Positions 1-8,060 are shown, counted from the first letter of the stretch. The stretch: DNA of 17,993 bases from JBOGOC01 sp050747525 (GCA_050747525.1 JBOGOC010000120.1:1-17993); one strand, 5' to 3'. Program-made: numbers and translations. Notes: generated from the sequence alone by a model not told the origin.

Positions 1-20
1 CCTATAACCGACGAGCCGGG

Positions 21-54
21 TCGCGCGAGCGTTGCCCGCGGGCAGCTCGCGCGA
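21..54. repeat. Nested inverted repeat at left edge
   Basis: Arms TCGCGCGAGC (21-30) and GCTCGCGCGA (45-54) are exact reverse complements. They enclose a second perfect palindrome, TGCCCGCGGGCA (33-44), with only GT left unpaired. The result is an almost continuous cruciform or hairpin. There is no T-run on either side, so it is not a classical intrinsic terminator. It could be an intergenic REP-like element or part of the 3' end of a gene beyond the window. Confidence 0.6.
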
Positions 55-75
55 GGCGAGGAGGGAATGGAGCGA

Positions 76-101
76 AACCTCGTGGCCAACGCCACGAGGT
101 T
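76..101 (-). terminator. Perfect 11-bp hairpin downstream of the sensor kinase
   Basis: Arms AACCTCGTGGC (76-86) and GCCACGAGGTT (91-101) pair perfectly around a 4-nt loop. Read on the minus strand, the hairpin begins 45 nt after the kinase stop codon. That position suits transcript 3'-end formation or protection. No U-tract follows, so the terminator label is an inference from position and stem strength. It could equally belong to a repeat family together with the dyad at 21-54. Confidence 0.4.
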
Positions 102-146
102 GAGCGCGCCTCGGAGACCACATCCCCGCCGCCGGCCGCCGTGGGA

Positions 147-2135
147 TCAGGAAAGGATGGATCGTGCCTGCTTCATGAACGCGTCGATGGAGAAGGGCTT
201 CTGCAGCCAGGGGCGCCTGGTCCCTTCCAGGAAGCCCCGGCTCTCGCCGGTCAGGGTGTCGGCGGTGATGAACATGAGCTTGCGCAGCAGGGCCGGGCGC
301 TCGTGGGCGAGCCGCTCGTACACCTGCTGGCCCGGCATGTCGGGCATGCGCAGATCGAGCACCACCAGGTCGTAGTCGTTGGCCAGCAGCTTCTCCAGCC
401 CCTCGCGCCCGCTGGCGGCCGTGTCGATGCGATGCTGATCCACCTCCAGCAGGTCGGCCAGCAGCTCCAGCACGACGGCCTCGTCGTCCACGATCAAGAT
501 GCGCCGCGATCCGGACGCCAGGTGCGGCGCGGGCGCCTCGCTCTCGGGCGCGCCCTCCGCGGCCACCGGCAGATCGATCTTCACCGTGGCCCCTTTCCGC
601 GGCCCCGACGACACCTGGATGCGGCCCCCGTGCGCGGTCACGATGCCGTAGGAGGCCGACAGCCCCAGGCCGCTCCCTTTCCCCACTTCGCGCGTGGTGA
701 AGAAGGGCTCGAAGATCTGGCCGGCGATCTCGTCGGGGATCCCCGGCCCCGAATCGGCGATCTCGATGTGGACGCGTCCTCCCCGCACGCTCGAGCCGAT
801 CGAAAGCGACCGCGGCCCCGGCCAGGCAGCCAGCGCCCTCGCCGCGTTGTCCACCACGTGCTCGAGCGCCTGCGTGACCTGGGCCCGGTCGACGGAGATG
901 GCGGGAAGATCGGGCCCCAGCTCGAGGCTCAGGTCGGCCCCGATGTCCTGAAGCCGGTCGCGATGAGAGGCCACCGCCTCCAGCAGCAGCTCGTTGACGT
1001 CCAGGCGCACGCGGGCGGGCCGCACGCTGCGCGCGAACACCAGCAGGTTCTCCACGATCCCGCGGCAGCGGGTGGCCCCGTCGGCGATCCTCTCCAGCTC
1101 CTGCACCAGGGACGGATCCTTGTGCCGCTGCAGCAGCAGCTGTGCGTAGCCCAGCACGCTGGTGAGCGGGTTGTTCAGCTCGTGGGCCAGCCCCGACACC
1201 AGCAGGCCGATGGCCGACATCTTCTCGGAGTGAGCCAGCCGCGCGCGCAGGCGCTCTCTGTCCCGGTCGGCCTTCACCTTCTGGGTGACGTCCTGCACCA
1301 GCAGCGTGTAGCCCACGCCGCTGGCGATGTCGGCGGGGCACCCGGCCGCGCCGGAGGCCGCCTCGCGCATGGCGCGGATCACCTCGTCGTCATCGGGCGC
1401 CTCGTCGGGCCTGAGGCGGTGCAGCTTGACCTGGAGGATGCGCTCCTCGTGATCCAGCGTGGCCTCGATCACCGGGGTCCCCTGGCTGGCCTCCGTCATC
1501 ATGGCCCGCACGCCGGCCGCCCCCGAGGGGAAGATCTCGTCCAGCGGGCGCGAGAGCATCGCGGACTCCGGGCGCCCGACGATCCGCTCGAACGCCCTGT
1601 TGGCACCCAGCAGGCGCCCGTCGTCGGACAGCTCTAGGATCCCCTCCGACAGCGAATCCAGGATGGCACGTCGGGTGCGGCGCTCCTGGAGCAGCTCCAG
1701 CACCACCTCGCGGCGGTACATCCGGTCGAATCCCTGGATGAGCGGGACCGAACCGGGAGGGCGCTCCAGCAGCGCGGCCGACACCTCGCGCAGCTGCAGC
1801 GCGATCTGCTCGAAAGGCATCTTGGCGATGTAGGCGTCGGCACCGATGGACCGGGCGTCCTGGATCTCGTCCGCCAGGATTCCCGAAAGGATGATCACGC
1901 GCACGCCGCTCAGCTCGGGCTTCCCCTTGACCATGGCGCAGAGCTGGCCGCCGTCGATGCGCGGCATGATCAGGTCGAGCACCATGAGGTCGGGGCGGCG
2001 TCGCTGCAGCTCTTCGAGGGCCTCGATGCCGTCGCGGGCCGTGCGCACCTCGTACCCCATCTCGCGGTACAGGTCGCCCACGGCGGCCAGGAAGAGCTGA
2101 TTGTTGTCCGCGATCAGGACACTGGGACGTTCCAA
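147..2135 (-). CDS. Hybrid sensor histidine kinase, REC-PAS-HisKA-HATPase-REC
   Basis: This is a 662-residue soluble hybrid kinase with no membrane segment. An N-terminal receiver (about 4-122) has phosphoacceptor D54, S84 and K105. A PAS-like domain spans about 150-285. The dimerization/phosphoacceptor domain carries H318 in AHELNNP, and the ATPase domain has N430 (N box), D461 in DSGPGIP and GKGSGLGL near 486. A C-terminal receiver (about 545-660) has D550/D551, D594, T624 and K646. The kinase and the second receiver look fully equipped. The first receiver has D10-N11 where an acidic pair is usual, so its Mg2+ site may be altered. The TTG at 2135 is the only start I find that keeps the whole first receiver; a GGGGGTG sits just upstream. 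The gene is divergent from the 2439 gene and has no partner regulator in view. The signal sensed is unknown. Confidence 0.93.
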   Translation of the reverse strand: MERPSVLIADNNQLFLAAVGDLYREMGYEVRTARDGIEALEELQRRRPDLMVLDLIMPRIDGGQLCAMVKGKPELSGVRVIILSGILADEIQDARSIGADAYIAKMPFEQIALQLREVSAALLERPPGSVPLIQGFDRMYRREVVLELLQERRTRRAILDSLSEGILELSDDGRLLGANRAFERIVGRPESAMLSRPLDEIFPSGAAGVRAMMTEASQGTPVIEATLDHEERILQVKLHRLRPDEAPDDDEVIRAMREAASGAAGCPADIASGVGYTLLVQDVTQKVKADRDRERLRARLAHSEKMSAIGLLVSGLAHELNNPLTSVLGYAQLLLQRHKDPSLVQELERIADGATRCRGIVENLLVFARSVRPARVRLDVNELLLEAVASHRDRLQDIGADLSLELGPDLPAISVDRAQVTQALEHVVDNAARALAAWPGPRSLSIGSSVRGGRVHIEIADSGPGIPDEIAGQIFEPFFTTREVGKGSGLGLSASYGIVTAHGGRIQVSSGPRKGATVKIDLPVAAEGAPESEAPAPHLASGSRRILIVDDEAVVLELLADLLEVDQHRIDTAASGREGLEKLLANDYDLVVLDLRMPDMPGQQVYERLAHERPALLRKLMFITADTLTGESRGFLEGTRRPWLQKPFSIDAFMKQARSILS

Positions 2136-2176
2136 CGCAGCGCACCCCCGGCGACGTCCGTCACGTGCAGGCTGGG

Positions 2177-2205
2177 AATATTGAGCCGGCGGGCCGCGGG
2201 GTCAA
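2177..2205 (-). promoter_or_regulatory. Sigma-70-like promoter for the sensor kinase
   Basis: On the minus strand, -35 TTGACC (2205-2200; 5/6 to consensus), a 17-nt spacer and -10 AATATT (2182-2177; 4/6) lie in order. Transcription should start near 2170, giving a leader of about 35 nt before the TTG at 2135. Such AT-rich boxes stand out in this GC-rich sequence. Confidence 0.5.
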
Positions 2206-2308
2206 ACCATAGTGGCGCGCAGATTGTGCCTGGCCAGGAATGGGCCCGAATTCAACAAGGACCTGGTCCGTTTCAACACCCGACGCCGCCGAGATGGCCT
2301 GAAAACAC

Positions 2309-2349
2309 CCCCATCGTGAGCGAGGAACAATCTCCGCGCCACGATGGGG
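2309..2349. repeat. 10-bp inverted repeat upstream of the TPR/VCBS gene
   Basis: CCCCATCGTG (2309-2318) and CACGATGGGG (2340-2349) are perfect reverse complements separated by 21 nt. The half-site centres are 31 bp apart, about three helical turns. That would suit a dimeric or looping regulator binding one DNA face. It lies about 50-90 bp upstream of the -35 box at 2400. Confidence 0.5.
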
Positions 2350-2358
2350 CGATCCCGC

Positions 2359-2385
2359 GAAAACCCATGACACTCAAGGGTTTTC
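2359..2385. repeat. 8-bp inverted repeat next to the promoter
   Basis: GAAAACCC (2359-2366) and GGGTTTTC (2378-2385) are exact reverse complements with an 11-nt spacer. The dyad ends 14 bp before the -35 box at 2400, a common place for an activator site. As RNA it could also form a weak hairpin that stops read-through toward the downstream promoter. Confidence 0.4.
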
Positions 2386-2399
2386 CATGAATGACGGAC

Positions 2400-2429
2400 T
2401 TGCGACCGCGAGAAGGGGTCCACTATACT
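2400..2429 (+). promoter_or_regulatory. Sigma-70-like promoter, probably leaderless
   Basis: TTGCGA (2400-2405; 4/6), an 18-nt spacer and TATACT (2424-2429; 5/6) form a promoter. The -10 box ends 9 nt before the ATG at 2439. Transcription starting about 7 nt past the -10 would begin within a few bases of the start codon, so the mRNA would be leaderless or nearly so. This also argues against translation from the upstream in-frame ATG at 2391. Confidence 0.55.
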
Positions 2430-2438
2430 CGCCGGCCT

Positions 2439-5400
2439 ATGGCCCCCTCCCGCCTCCTGCGACCCGTGCGCCTGCTCGCGGTCGCCGCGCTGCTCGTCGG
2501 GACGGCGGCCTGGGGACAGGGTGGGCAGACCGGCAAGACCTCCAAGTCCAAGTCCAGCCCGGCCGCCAAGCCGGCCGCCGCCTCGCAGCCCTCCAAAGCC
2601 GACGAGATCCTTCGCTTCAACAACCTGGGGATCGCCTACCTCGCGCAGTACAAGCCGGCCGAGGCGCAGAAGCAGTTCGAGCAGGCGCTCAAGCTCGACC
2701 CTTCGTACGTGGTGGCCCAGGTGAACCTGGGGGTCGCGGCGCTCGCGCAGGTGCACTACGACGAAGCGATCGCCTCGTTCCACAAGGCGCTGGCGCTCGA
2801 TCCGAACAACATCTACGCGCACTTCAACCTCTCGATGATCCACCGGCTGCAGGGGAAGCCGGCGGAGGCCCTGGAGTCGGGGCGCAAGGCGCTCGATCTG
2901 GATCCGCGCGACCCCGACATCCACTACCACGTCGGCAGCGTCTACATGGCGCAGCGCGAGTTCGACAAGGCCATCCAGGAGTTCGAGACCACCCTGCGGC
3001 TCGATCCCAACTTCCTGTCCGCCTACTACAGCCTGGGGCGCGCCTACATCAGCAAGGGGGACATGGAGAAGGGCAAGACCTTCATCGAGCGCCACCGCGA
3101 GCTGATGGCCGGTGCCGGCGCCACTCCGGCCGTGGGGCTCAAGTACGGCGAGCAGGGGAAGTACTCCTACGCCATGGAGGACACCGGCACGGGCGACGCC
3201 GCCGCTCCTCTGGAGAAGGGGCGCGTGACGTTCGTGGACGTGACCCCCGGCTCGGGCGTGAGCTTCCGCCACGCGGGGAGCGCGGACCTGGACATCTTCA
3301 AGAAGCCGCCGCGTGGCGAGTCCGCGCTGCGGCGCGAGGTCCCCGGCGCGCTGGGGTCGGGCGTGGCGGTGGGAGACGTCGACGGCGACGGACTGGAGGA
3401 CCTCTTCTTCGCCAACGCGGGAGGAGATCCCGCGCCCGTCTCCGAGCTGTACATGAACCGCGGCGCCCTGCGCTTCGAGAAGGCCGCCGCGGGGGCCCCC
3501 GCGGTGAAGGGGCACGCCTTGTCGGCCGCCTTCGGCGATCTGGACGGCGACAAGGATCTCGACCTGGTCGTGGTGCTGTCGGATCGGGTGATGGCCTTCG
3601 CCAACGACGGCAAGGGGGCCTTCCAGGACGTCAGCGAGGCGGCCGGGATCTCGTCGGCCACCGTGAAAGGCATGCCCGGAGGCGTGTCGCTGGCCGACGT
3701 GGACCACGACGGCGATCTGGACATCTTCGTGGCCGGGTTCCTGGGATCGATCCCGGCGTCGGCCGCGGCCGCCTTCCCGCAGGGATGGCCTGGCGGAAAC
3801 TCTCTGCTGTTCCTCAACGCGGGCGCCCCGGAGGGGGAGGGAGCGGCGCCGCGGCTGCTCTTCAAGGAAGCGGGAGCGGCCACGAAGCTGCAGCGCGCCG
3901 GACGGCGCGTGACCGGCGGCGTCTTCGGGGACTTCGACAACGATCGCGACATCGACGTGGCCACGGCCTCGCCGGCGGATGGCTCGACGGTGCTGTCGAA
4001 CCTGCGCGACGGGACCTTCGGGGATCTGGGGGACGCGGCGGGGCTCCCCGCGCCGGCCCCTCTCGTGGGGATCACTTCGGGCGACTACAACAAGGACGGA
4101 TGGATGGACCTGGCCGCCACCGCGCTGGACGGCGGCCCGCCCCGGCTGTTCCGCAACATGCTGGGGCGCATCCCCGGCAACATCAAAGGGGCCGGCATGT
4201 TCGCGCTGGACGTGACCGCCATGGCCGGCATCACCTCCGACATCTCCGTGCCGCGCTTCGGCGTGGCGCTGGCCGACATGGACAACGACGGCTACCTCGA
4301 CCTGCTCAGCGTCAACGGCAGCACCGAGGGCCCCGCGCTCCTTCTGCACCGAAACGACGGCGCCGGGAGCTTCACCCCGGTCAACGAGCTGACCGGCCTG
4401 GACACCGTGATGGCGCGGGGTGGGCGCGGCCTGGCCACCGCCGACCTGGATCGGGACGGCGACCTGGACGTCGTGATCTCCAACGCGGGGAATCATCCCA
4501 CCCTGCTGAGGAACGACGGAGGCAACGCCGGCCACTGGATCCGCGTGTCACCCGAGGGGCTGCACAGCAACCGCCCCGGCGTGGGGACCAAGGTGGAGGT
4601 GAAGTCGGGCCGGCTCTGGCAGAAAGCCGAAGTGGTGGCCGGGTCGGGGTATCTCTCGCAGAGCTCGCTTCAGTTCCATCTGGGGCTAGGCCAGCGCGAG
4701 CGTGTGGACAGCGTCCGGCTGCTGTGGCCCGGCGGCGTCCTGCAGGATGAGGTGCAGGTGAAGGCCGACGCGGTGCTCGCGGTGCAGGAGCTGGACCGCA
4801 AAGGCTCGTCGTGCCCCATCCTCTACGCCTGGAACGGCAAGGAGATGTCGTTCGTCTCGGACTTCCTGGGAGGAGCGGCCCTGGGATACCGCACCGGCCC
4901 GGCCGGCTTCAACTATCCCGACACCGACGAGTACGTGCGGATCGCGGCCTCGCAGCTGGTGCCGAAGGATGGCCGGCTCTCGCTGCGCATGGTGAACCAG
5001 CTCGAGGAGACCCTGTTCTTCGATCAGGCGCGGCTGCTGGCTGTGGATCATCCGGATGGCACCGAGATGTACCCGGACGAGAAGCTGCTGCCGGGTCCCC
5101 CCTTCCAGCCCTTCCGGGTCTTCGTGGTGAGCGGCGCGCGTCCTCCGGTGGCGGCGCACGACCAGAGCGGGCGCGACGTGCTTTCCGCCGTCTCGAAGCT
5201 GGATCGTGTCTACGCGGGGCCCCCGGACGTGGACCCGTCGTCTTCGCGCACCTTCCGCGGCTACGCGCCGGAGCACCACATCACGCTCGACCTGGGCGAG
5301 GTTCCGTCCGACGGGCCGGTGGTGCTGCTGCTGCACGGGTGGATCGACTACGCCGACTCCACCAGCAACGTGGCGGCCGCCCAAGCCGGGATGAAGCTGA

Positions 5401-6119
5401 CGCCCCCCTGGCTGGAGGAGATCTCGGAAGCGTCCGGGACGCGCTCGACACGCGTGATGCCGTCGATCGGCTTTCCGGGGGGGCTCCCCAAGACGATGAC
5501 GGTGGACCTCACCGGCAAGCTCTCCCCGGGCGTCCACAGCGTGCGGATCGGCACCAGCATGCGGATCTTCTGGGACCGGATCCTGGTGGCCACGCACGTG
5601 GCGGCGTCGCCGCCGACCATCACCGCGGTGGACGCATCCTCGGCGGTGCTGCGCAACCGGGGGTTCCCCGCGCTGGCGCTCCCCGACGGCCGGCGCCCCG
5701 AGCAGTACGACTACCAGAAGGACGAGCCCTCCATCCACTGGAAGAGCCACGTCGGCGCCTACACGCGATACGGGGACGTGGCCCCCCTGCTGTCGAAGGT
5801 GGACGACCGGTACGTGATCACGCGCGGGGGGGACGAGATCGCGCTGGAGTTCGACGCCGCCGCCTTCCCGCCACTGGCCGCGGGGTGGACCCGCACCTGG
5901 CTGCTCCAGACCGACGGGTTCGGCAAGGACATGGACGTCAACTCGGCGCGCCCCGACACCGTGGGACCGCTCCCCTGGCATGCGATGAGCGCATATCCGC
6001 CACCCGCGCGCGAGGTCTCCCCCTTCGAGACCGAGCCCCTGATGACGTGGCAGGACGAGTACAACACCCGCCGCGTCCCGGCCCCTCTCGCGCCGCTCAC
6101 CCCGCCTTCGAAGCGCTGA
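2439..6119 (+). CDS. Exported TPR / seven-motif VCBS (FG-GAP) / ASPIC-UnbV protein
   Basis: This is a 1226-residue extracytoplasmic protein. It opens with a signal peptide (residues 1-24, hydrophobic LLAVAALLVG) and then a Lys/Ser/Ala/Pro-rich linker. TPR units follow at about 52-220. Seven Ca2+-loop motifs of the DxDxDGxxD type begin near residues 312, 367, 420, 498, 548, 613 and 668 (for example DVDGDGLED and DLDRDGDLD), consistent with a seven-bladed FG-GAP/VCBS propeller. An ASPIC/UnbV segment lies at about 713-785 (RLLWPGG). A C-terminal region of about 435 residues starts with CPILYAWNG. The ATG at 2439 was chosen because the signal peptide begins there and a promoter sits immediately upstream. 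An in-frame ATG at 2391 would add 16 polar residues and overlap the promoter. Proteins of this architecture are common in Acidobacteriota and relatives, with no established role. A scaffold or adhesion function is inference. Confidence 0.88.
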   Translation: MAPSRLLRPVRLLAVAALLVGTAAWGQGGQTGKTSKSKSSPAAKPAAASQPSKADEILRFNNLGIAYLAQYKPAEAQKQFEQALKLDPSYVVAQVNLGVAALAQVHYDEAIASFHKALALDPNNIYAHFNLSMIHRLQGKPAEALESGRKALDLDPRDPDIHYHVGSVYMAQREFDKAIQEFETTLRLDPNFLSAYYSLGRAYISKGDMEKGKTFIERHRELMAGAGATPAVGLKYGEQGKYSYAMEDTGTGDAAAPLEKGRVTFVDVTPGSGVSFRHAGSADLDIFKKPPRGESALRREVPGALGSGVAVGDVDGDGLEDLFFANAGGDPAPVSELYMNRGALRFEKAAAGAPAVKGHALSAAFGDLDGDKDLDLVVVLSDRVMAFANDGKGAFQDVSEAAGISSATVKGMPGGVSLADVDHDGDLDIFVAGFLGSIPASAAAAFPQGWPGGNSLLFLNAGAPEGEGAAPRLLFKEAGAATKLQRAGRRVTGGVFGDFDNDRDIDVATASPADGSTVLSNLRDGTFGDLGDAAGLPAPAPLVGITSGDYNKDGWMDLAATALDGGPPRLFRNMLGRIPGNIKGAGMFALDVTAMAGITSDISVPRFGVALADMDNDGYLDLLSVNGSTEGPALLLHRNDGAGSFTPVNELTGLDTVMARGGRGLATADLDRDGDLDVVISNAGNHPTLLRNDGGNAGHWIRVSPEGLHSNRPGVGTKVEVKSGRLWQKAEVVAGSGYLSQSSLQFHLGLGQRERVDSVRLLWPGGVLQDEVQVKADAVLAVQELDRKGSSCPILYAWNGKEMSFVSDFLGGAALGYRTGPAGFNYPDTDEYVRIAASQLVPKDGRLSLRMVNQLEETLFFDQARLLAVDHPDGTEMYPDEKLLPGPPFQPFRVFVVSGARPPVAAHDQSGRDVLSAVSKLDRVYAGPPDVDPSSSRTFRGYAPEHHITLDLGEVPSDGPVVLLLHGWIDYADSTSNVAAAQAGMKLTPPWLEEISEASGTRSTRVMPSIGFPGGLPKTMTVDLTGKLSPGVHSVRIGTSMRIFWDRILVATHVAASPPTITAVDASSAVLRNRGFPALALPDGRRPEQYDYQKDEPSIHWKSHVGAYTRYGDVAPLLSKVDDRYVITRGGDEIALEFDAAAFPPLAAGWTRTWLLQTDGFGKDMDVNSARPDTVGPLPWHAMSAYPPPAREVSPFETEPLMTWQDEYNTRRVPAPLAPLTPPSKR

Positions 6120-6158
6120 GCCTTGACGGCGACGCGTTTCGCTGGTAAAAGAGCATCA

Positions 6159-6177
6159 GACTGGCGTGACGCGTCAG
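6159..6177. terminator. Weak hairpin in convergent gap
   Basis: ACTGGCG (6159-6165) pairs with CGTCAGT (6171-6177), with one G-U pair and a 5-nt loop. It contains the palindrome TGACGCGTCA (6167-6176). On the minus strand a CTTTT lies about 6 nt beyond the stem. It lies about 40 nt after the stop codon of the large plus-strand gene. Terminator function for either strand is only plausible. Confidence 0.3.
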
Positions 6178-6300
6178 TAAGCGCGGACACCCCAAGCCCC
6201 TGCCCGATGGGGCGCGGCCTGGCGTTCAGACCTGCAGCGGCATTCCTCATCCAATCGAGGCCACTGTCACGCGGGCCTTCGTCACTCCGGTCCGCCTCCC

Positions 6301-6343
6301 ATTCCGGCCGTCGCGCGGCGTGTCCCCGTCCGGCGGCCGGAAT
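6301..6343 (-). terminator. GC-rich hairpin after the deacylase gene
   Basis: ATTCCGGCCG (6301-6310) and CGGCCGGAAT (6334-6343) are perfect complements. The stem extends to 13 bp with one G-U, leaving a 17-nt loop. On the minus strand it starts 12 nt after the deacylase stop codon at 6356, the expected place for a 3' end. There is no U-tract, so it may act with Rho or as an RNA-stabilising stem. Confidence 0.45.
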
Positions 6344-6355
6344 CAGGCTCCCGCT

Positions 6356-8053
6356 CTAGTCTCCGCGGCGCAGGACGCGGCCGGAAGGAACGCGGCCGGA
6401 AGGAAGGTCCCCCGCCCCGGGATGCCGCGCATCCGTGGGATGCGCCGAATCCCACGCGATGGCGCCGTTCACGATCACCCAGCGCACGCCGGAGGCCATC
6501 CGGCGCGGATCTTCATAGGTCGCGGAGGACCCGATCCCGCCGTCGTCGAGCACCACAAGGTCGGCCCACGCGCCAGGCGCCACCACGCCGCGGTCCTTGA
6601 GGCCCAGCCGCGCCGCGGGCCACGAGGTCATCTTGCGGATGGCCTCCTCCAGAGGCATCAGGCGCCGCTCGCGCACCCATCCCAGCACGCGCGGGAAGGC
6701 ACCGTAGGCCGCCGGGTGCGGCTTCCCCTTGCCGTGATCGTTGGCGTCGGTGCACACGGCGGCGGCGCGATCCGACAGCAGGGCATCGAGCCCTTCCCGA
6801 TGCACGTCGTCTCCCGAGATGCCGTGGATGATCTGCGAGACCCGGCCGCGCTCTTCGATCATCAGGTCGCTGATGGCGTCGAACGGCGCGCGCCCGCGCG
6901 CCCGCCCCAGCTCCGCCAGGGACATCGCTTCCAGATCGCGGTGCGCGCTCCCCACGCTGCCGATGGTGATCTGGTCCCATCCCACGGCGCGCACCAGGTT
7001 GTGCGGCCATCCCTGTGGGGTCCAGGCCGGCCAGGACGGCTCCACCGTGTCGATGGCTTCGCGGATGGCGGAGCGCTGCGCGGGATCGGCCAGCCTCTCC
7101 AGCAGGCGGTGCACCCCCCCTTCCAGCGACCAGGGCGGGTAGATGGCCAGCATCATGGTGGCGGCGGCGGTGTAGGGGAAGACGTCGTGCGCGATGTCCA
7201 CCCCCCGCGCGCGGGCCCCCTCTTCCATCGACAGGACCGCCTCGACCTTGGGCCAGTGGCCGCGCCCTACCGCCTCGTTGTGGGAGTGCTGCACCCGCAC
7301 GCCGGCCGCCCGGCCCAGGTCCAGCAGCTCGCGCACCGCCGGGAGGAGCGTCTCGCTCGATCCGCGGATGTGGCTGGCCACCAGGATCGCCGGCCCGCCC
7401 GCCGCGGCCGCCTCGCGGGCCAGCTCCACCAGCTCGTCGGGCGGGGCGTACATGCCGGGGGGGTAGATCAGCCCGGTGCTGAGGCCGAACGCCCCGGCGT
7501 CGAGGGCCCGCCTCAGCAAGGCGGCCATGGCGCGCCGCTCCGGAGGGCCCGCCTCGCGGCGCAGGCCGGCGGCCGCCAGCCGCAGCGGGCCGTGAGGCTG
7601 CAGCGATCCCACGTTCACCCAGGTTCCCTGGCGCTCGAGGTGATCGAGGTAGCCGCCCAGGTCGTCCCACGCGCCGCCTGGCCATCCCGCGGCTTGGGGC
7701 GGGGTCATCCAGTCCACGATGGGGCGCAGCAGATCGAGCGCGCCCGATGCGCACGGATACGCCCCCAGGCCGCAGTTGCCGACGATCTCGGTGGTGATTC
7801 CCTGGGCCAGGCGCCCCTCGATCAGCGCGCGCTGGGCGCTGGGCGGAAGCGCATGAGCCAGCTCTCCATGGGAGTGCAGGTCGATGAAGCCGGGACTGAC
7901 CACCAGCCCCGCCGCGTCCAGCACGACCTCGGCCTCGGGAGCGCCGGCCCCCGGCTCCAGAAGCGCCTCGACGCGCTCGCCGCGCACCACCACGTCGGCG
8001 CGGCGCCCGGGAGCCCCGGTGCCATCGTGAAGGACGGCGCCGCGGATCAGCAG
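6356..8053 (-). CDS. N-acyl-D-amino-acid deacylase family amidohydrolase
   Basis: This metal-dependent amidohydrolase resembles D-aminoacylases (COG3653), which hydrolyse N-acyl-D-amino acids. From a start at 8053 it has 565 residues. The N-terminal strand reads LLIRGAVLHDGTG, the metal-binding HxH lies in FIDLHSHGE, and the family's Cys motif appears as VGNCGLG. SHNEAVGRGHWPKV and a late Asp in VCTDANDHG are followed by the usual C-terminal block GLKDRGVVAPGAWADLVVLD. The first ATG/GTG/TTG in frame is a GTG at 7993, but starting there deletes the conserved N-terminal strand, which continues in frame upstream. I therefore place the start at CTG 8053 (or 8050), 7 nt after the zinc-ribbon gene's stop. 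That suggests translational coupling. A sequence error is the alternative. The true substrate is uncertain, because related proteins act on varied acyl or cyclic amides. Confidence 0.85.
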   Translation of the reverse strand: MLIRGAVLHDGTGAPGRRADVVVRGERVEALLEPGAGAPEAEVVLDAAGLVVSPGFIDLHSHGELAHALPPSAQRALIEGRLAQGITTEIVGNCGLGAYPCASGALDLLRPIVDWMTPPQAAGWPGGAWDDLGGYLDHLERQGTWVNVGSLQPHGPLRLAAAGLRREAGPPERRAMAALLRRALDAGAFGLSTGLIYPPGMYAPPDELVELAREAAAAGGPAILVASHIRGSSETLLPAVRELLDLGRAAGVRVQHSHNEAVGRGHWPKVEAVLSMEEGARARGVDIAHDVFPYTAAATMMLAIYPPWSLEGGVHRLLERLADPAQRSAIREAIDTVEPSWPAWTPQGWPHNLVRAVGWDQITIGSVGSAHRDLEAMSLAELGRARGRAPFDAISDLMIEERGRVSQIIHGISGDDVHREGLDALLSDRAAAVCTDANDHGKGKPHPAAYGAFPRVLGWVRERRLMPLEEAIRKMTSWPAARLGLKDRGVVAPGAWADLVVLDDGGIGSSATYEDPRRMASGVRWVIVNGAIAWDSAHPTDARHPGAGDLPSGRVPSGRVLRRGD

Positions 8054-8060
8054 ACGGCGA

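Larger units (their letters stand above)
2136..2438. other. Divergent intergenic region rich in dyads
   Basis: This 303-bp stretch separates two divergent genes, and I see no credible coding sequence in it. It holds a promoter for each side. Short palindromes include CCTGGCCAGG (2229-2238) and GGACC-T-GGTCC (2259-2269). A direct repeat TTCAACA occurs at 2251-2257 and 2272-2278. Two longer inverted repeats are listed separately. The density of dyads suggests operator sites or structured leaders, but no known regulator box is recognised. Confidence 0.6.
6120..6355. other. Convergent intergenic gap
   Basis: This is 236 bp between the stop codons of a plus-strand and a minus-strand gene. It holds the two hairpins listed separately. 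The short open frames here have arginine/proline-rich, biased composition and no recognisable domain, so I call no gene. Confidence 0.6.

Noticed and set aside
141..1637. Long plus-strand open frame (about 498 codons) antisense to the sensor kinase
   Set aside because: Composition is dominated by Arg/Gly/His/Gln/Leu with no domain. Such antisense frames are expected opposite GC-rich genes, and the minus-strand frame has complete kinase and receiver motifs.
2391..2438. Longer start for the TPR/VCBS protein at ATG 2391
   Set aside because: It places 16 polar residues before the signal peptide and overlaps the predicted promoter at 2400-2429.
2202..4535. Minus-strand open frame of about 777 codons opposite the TPR/VCBS gene
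   Set aside because: It runs antisense to the regular DxDxDG repeats and gives His/Gly/Arg-rich sequence with no recognisable fold.
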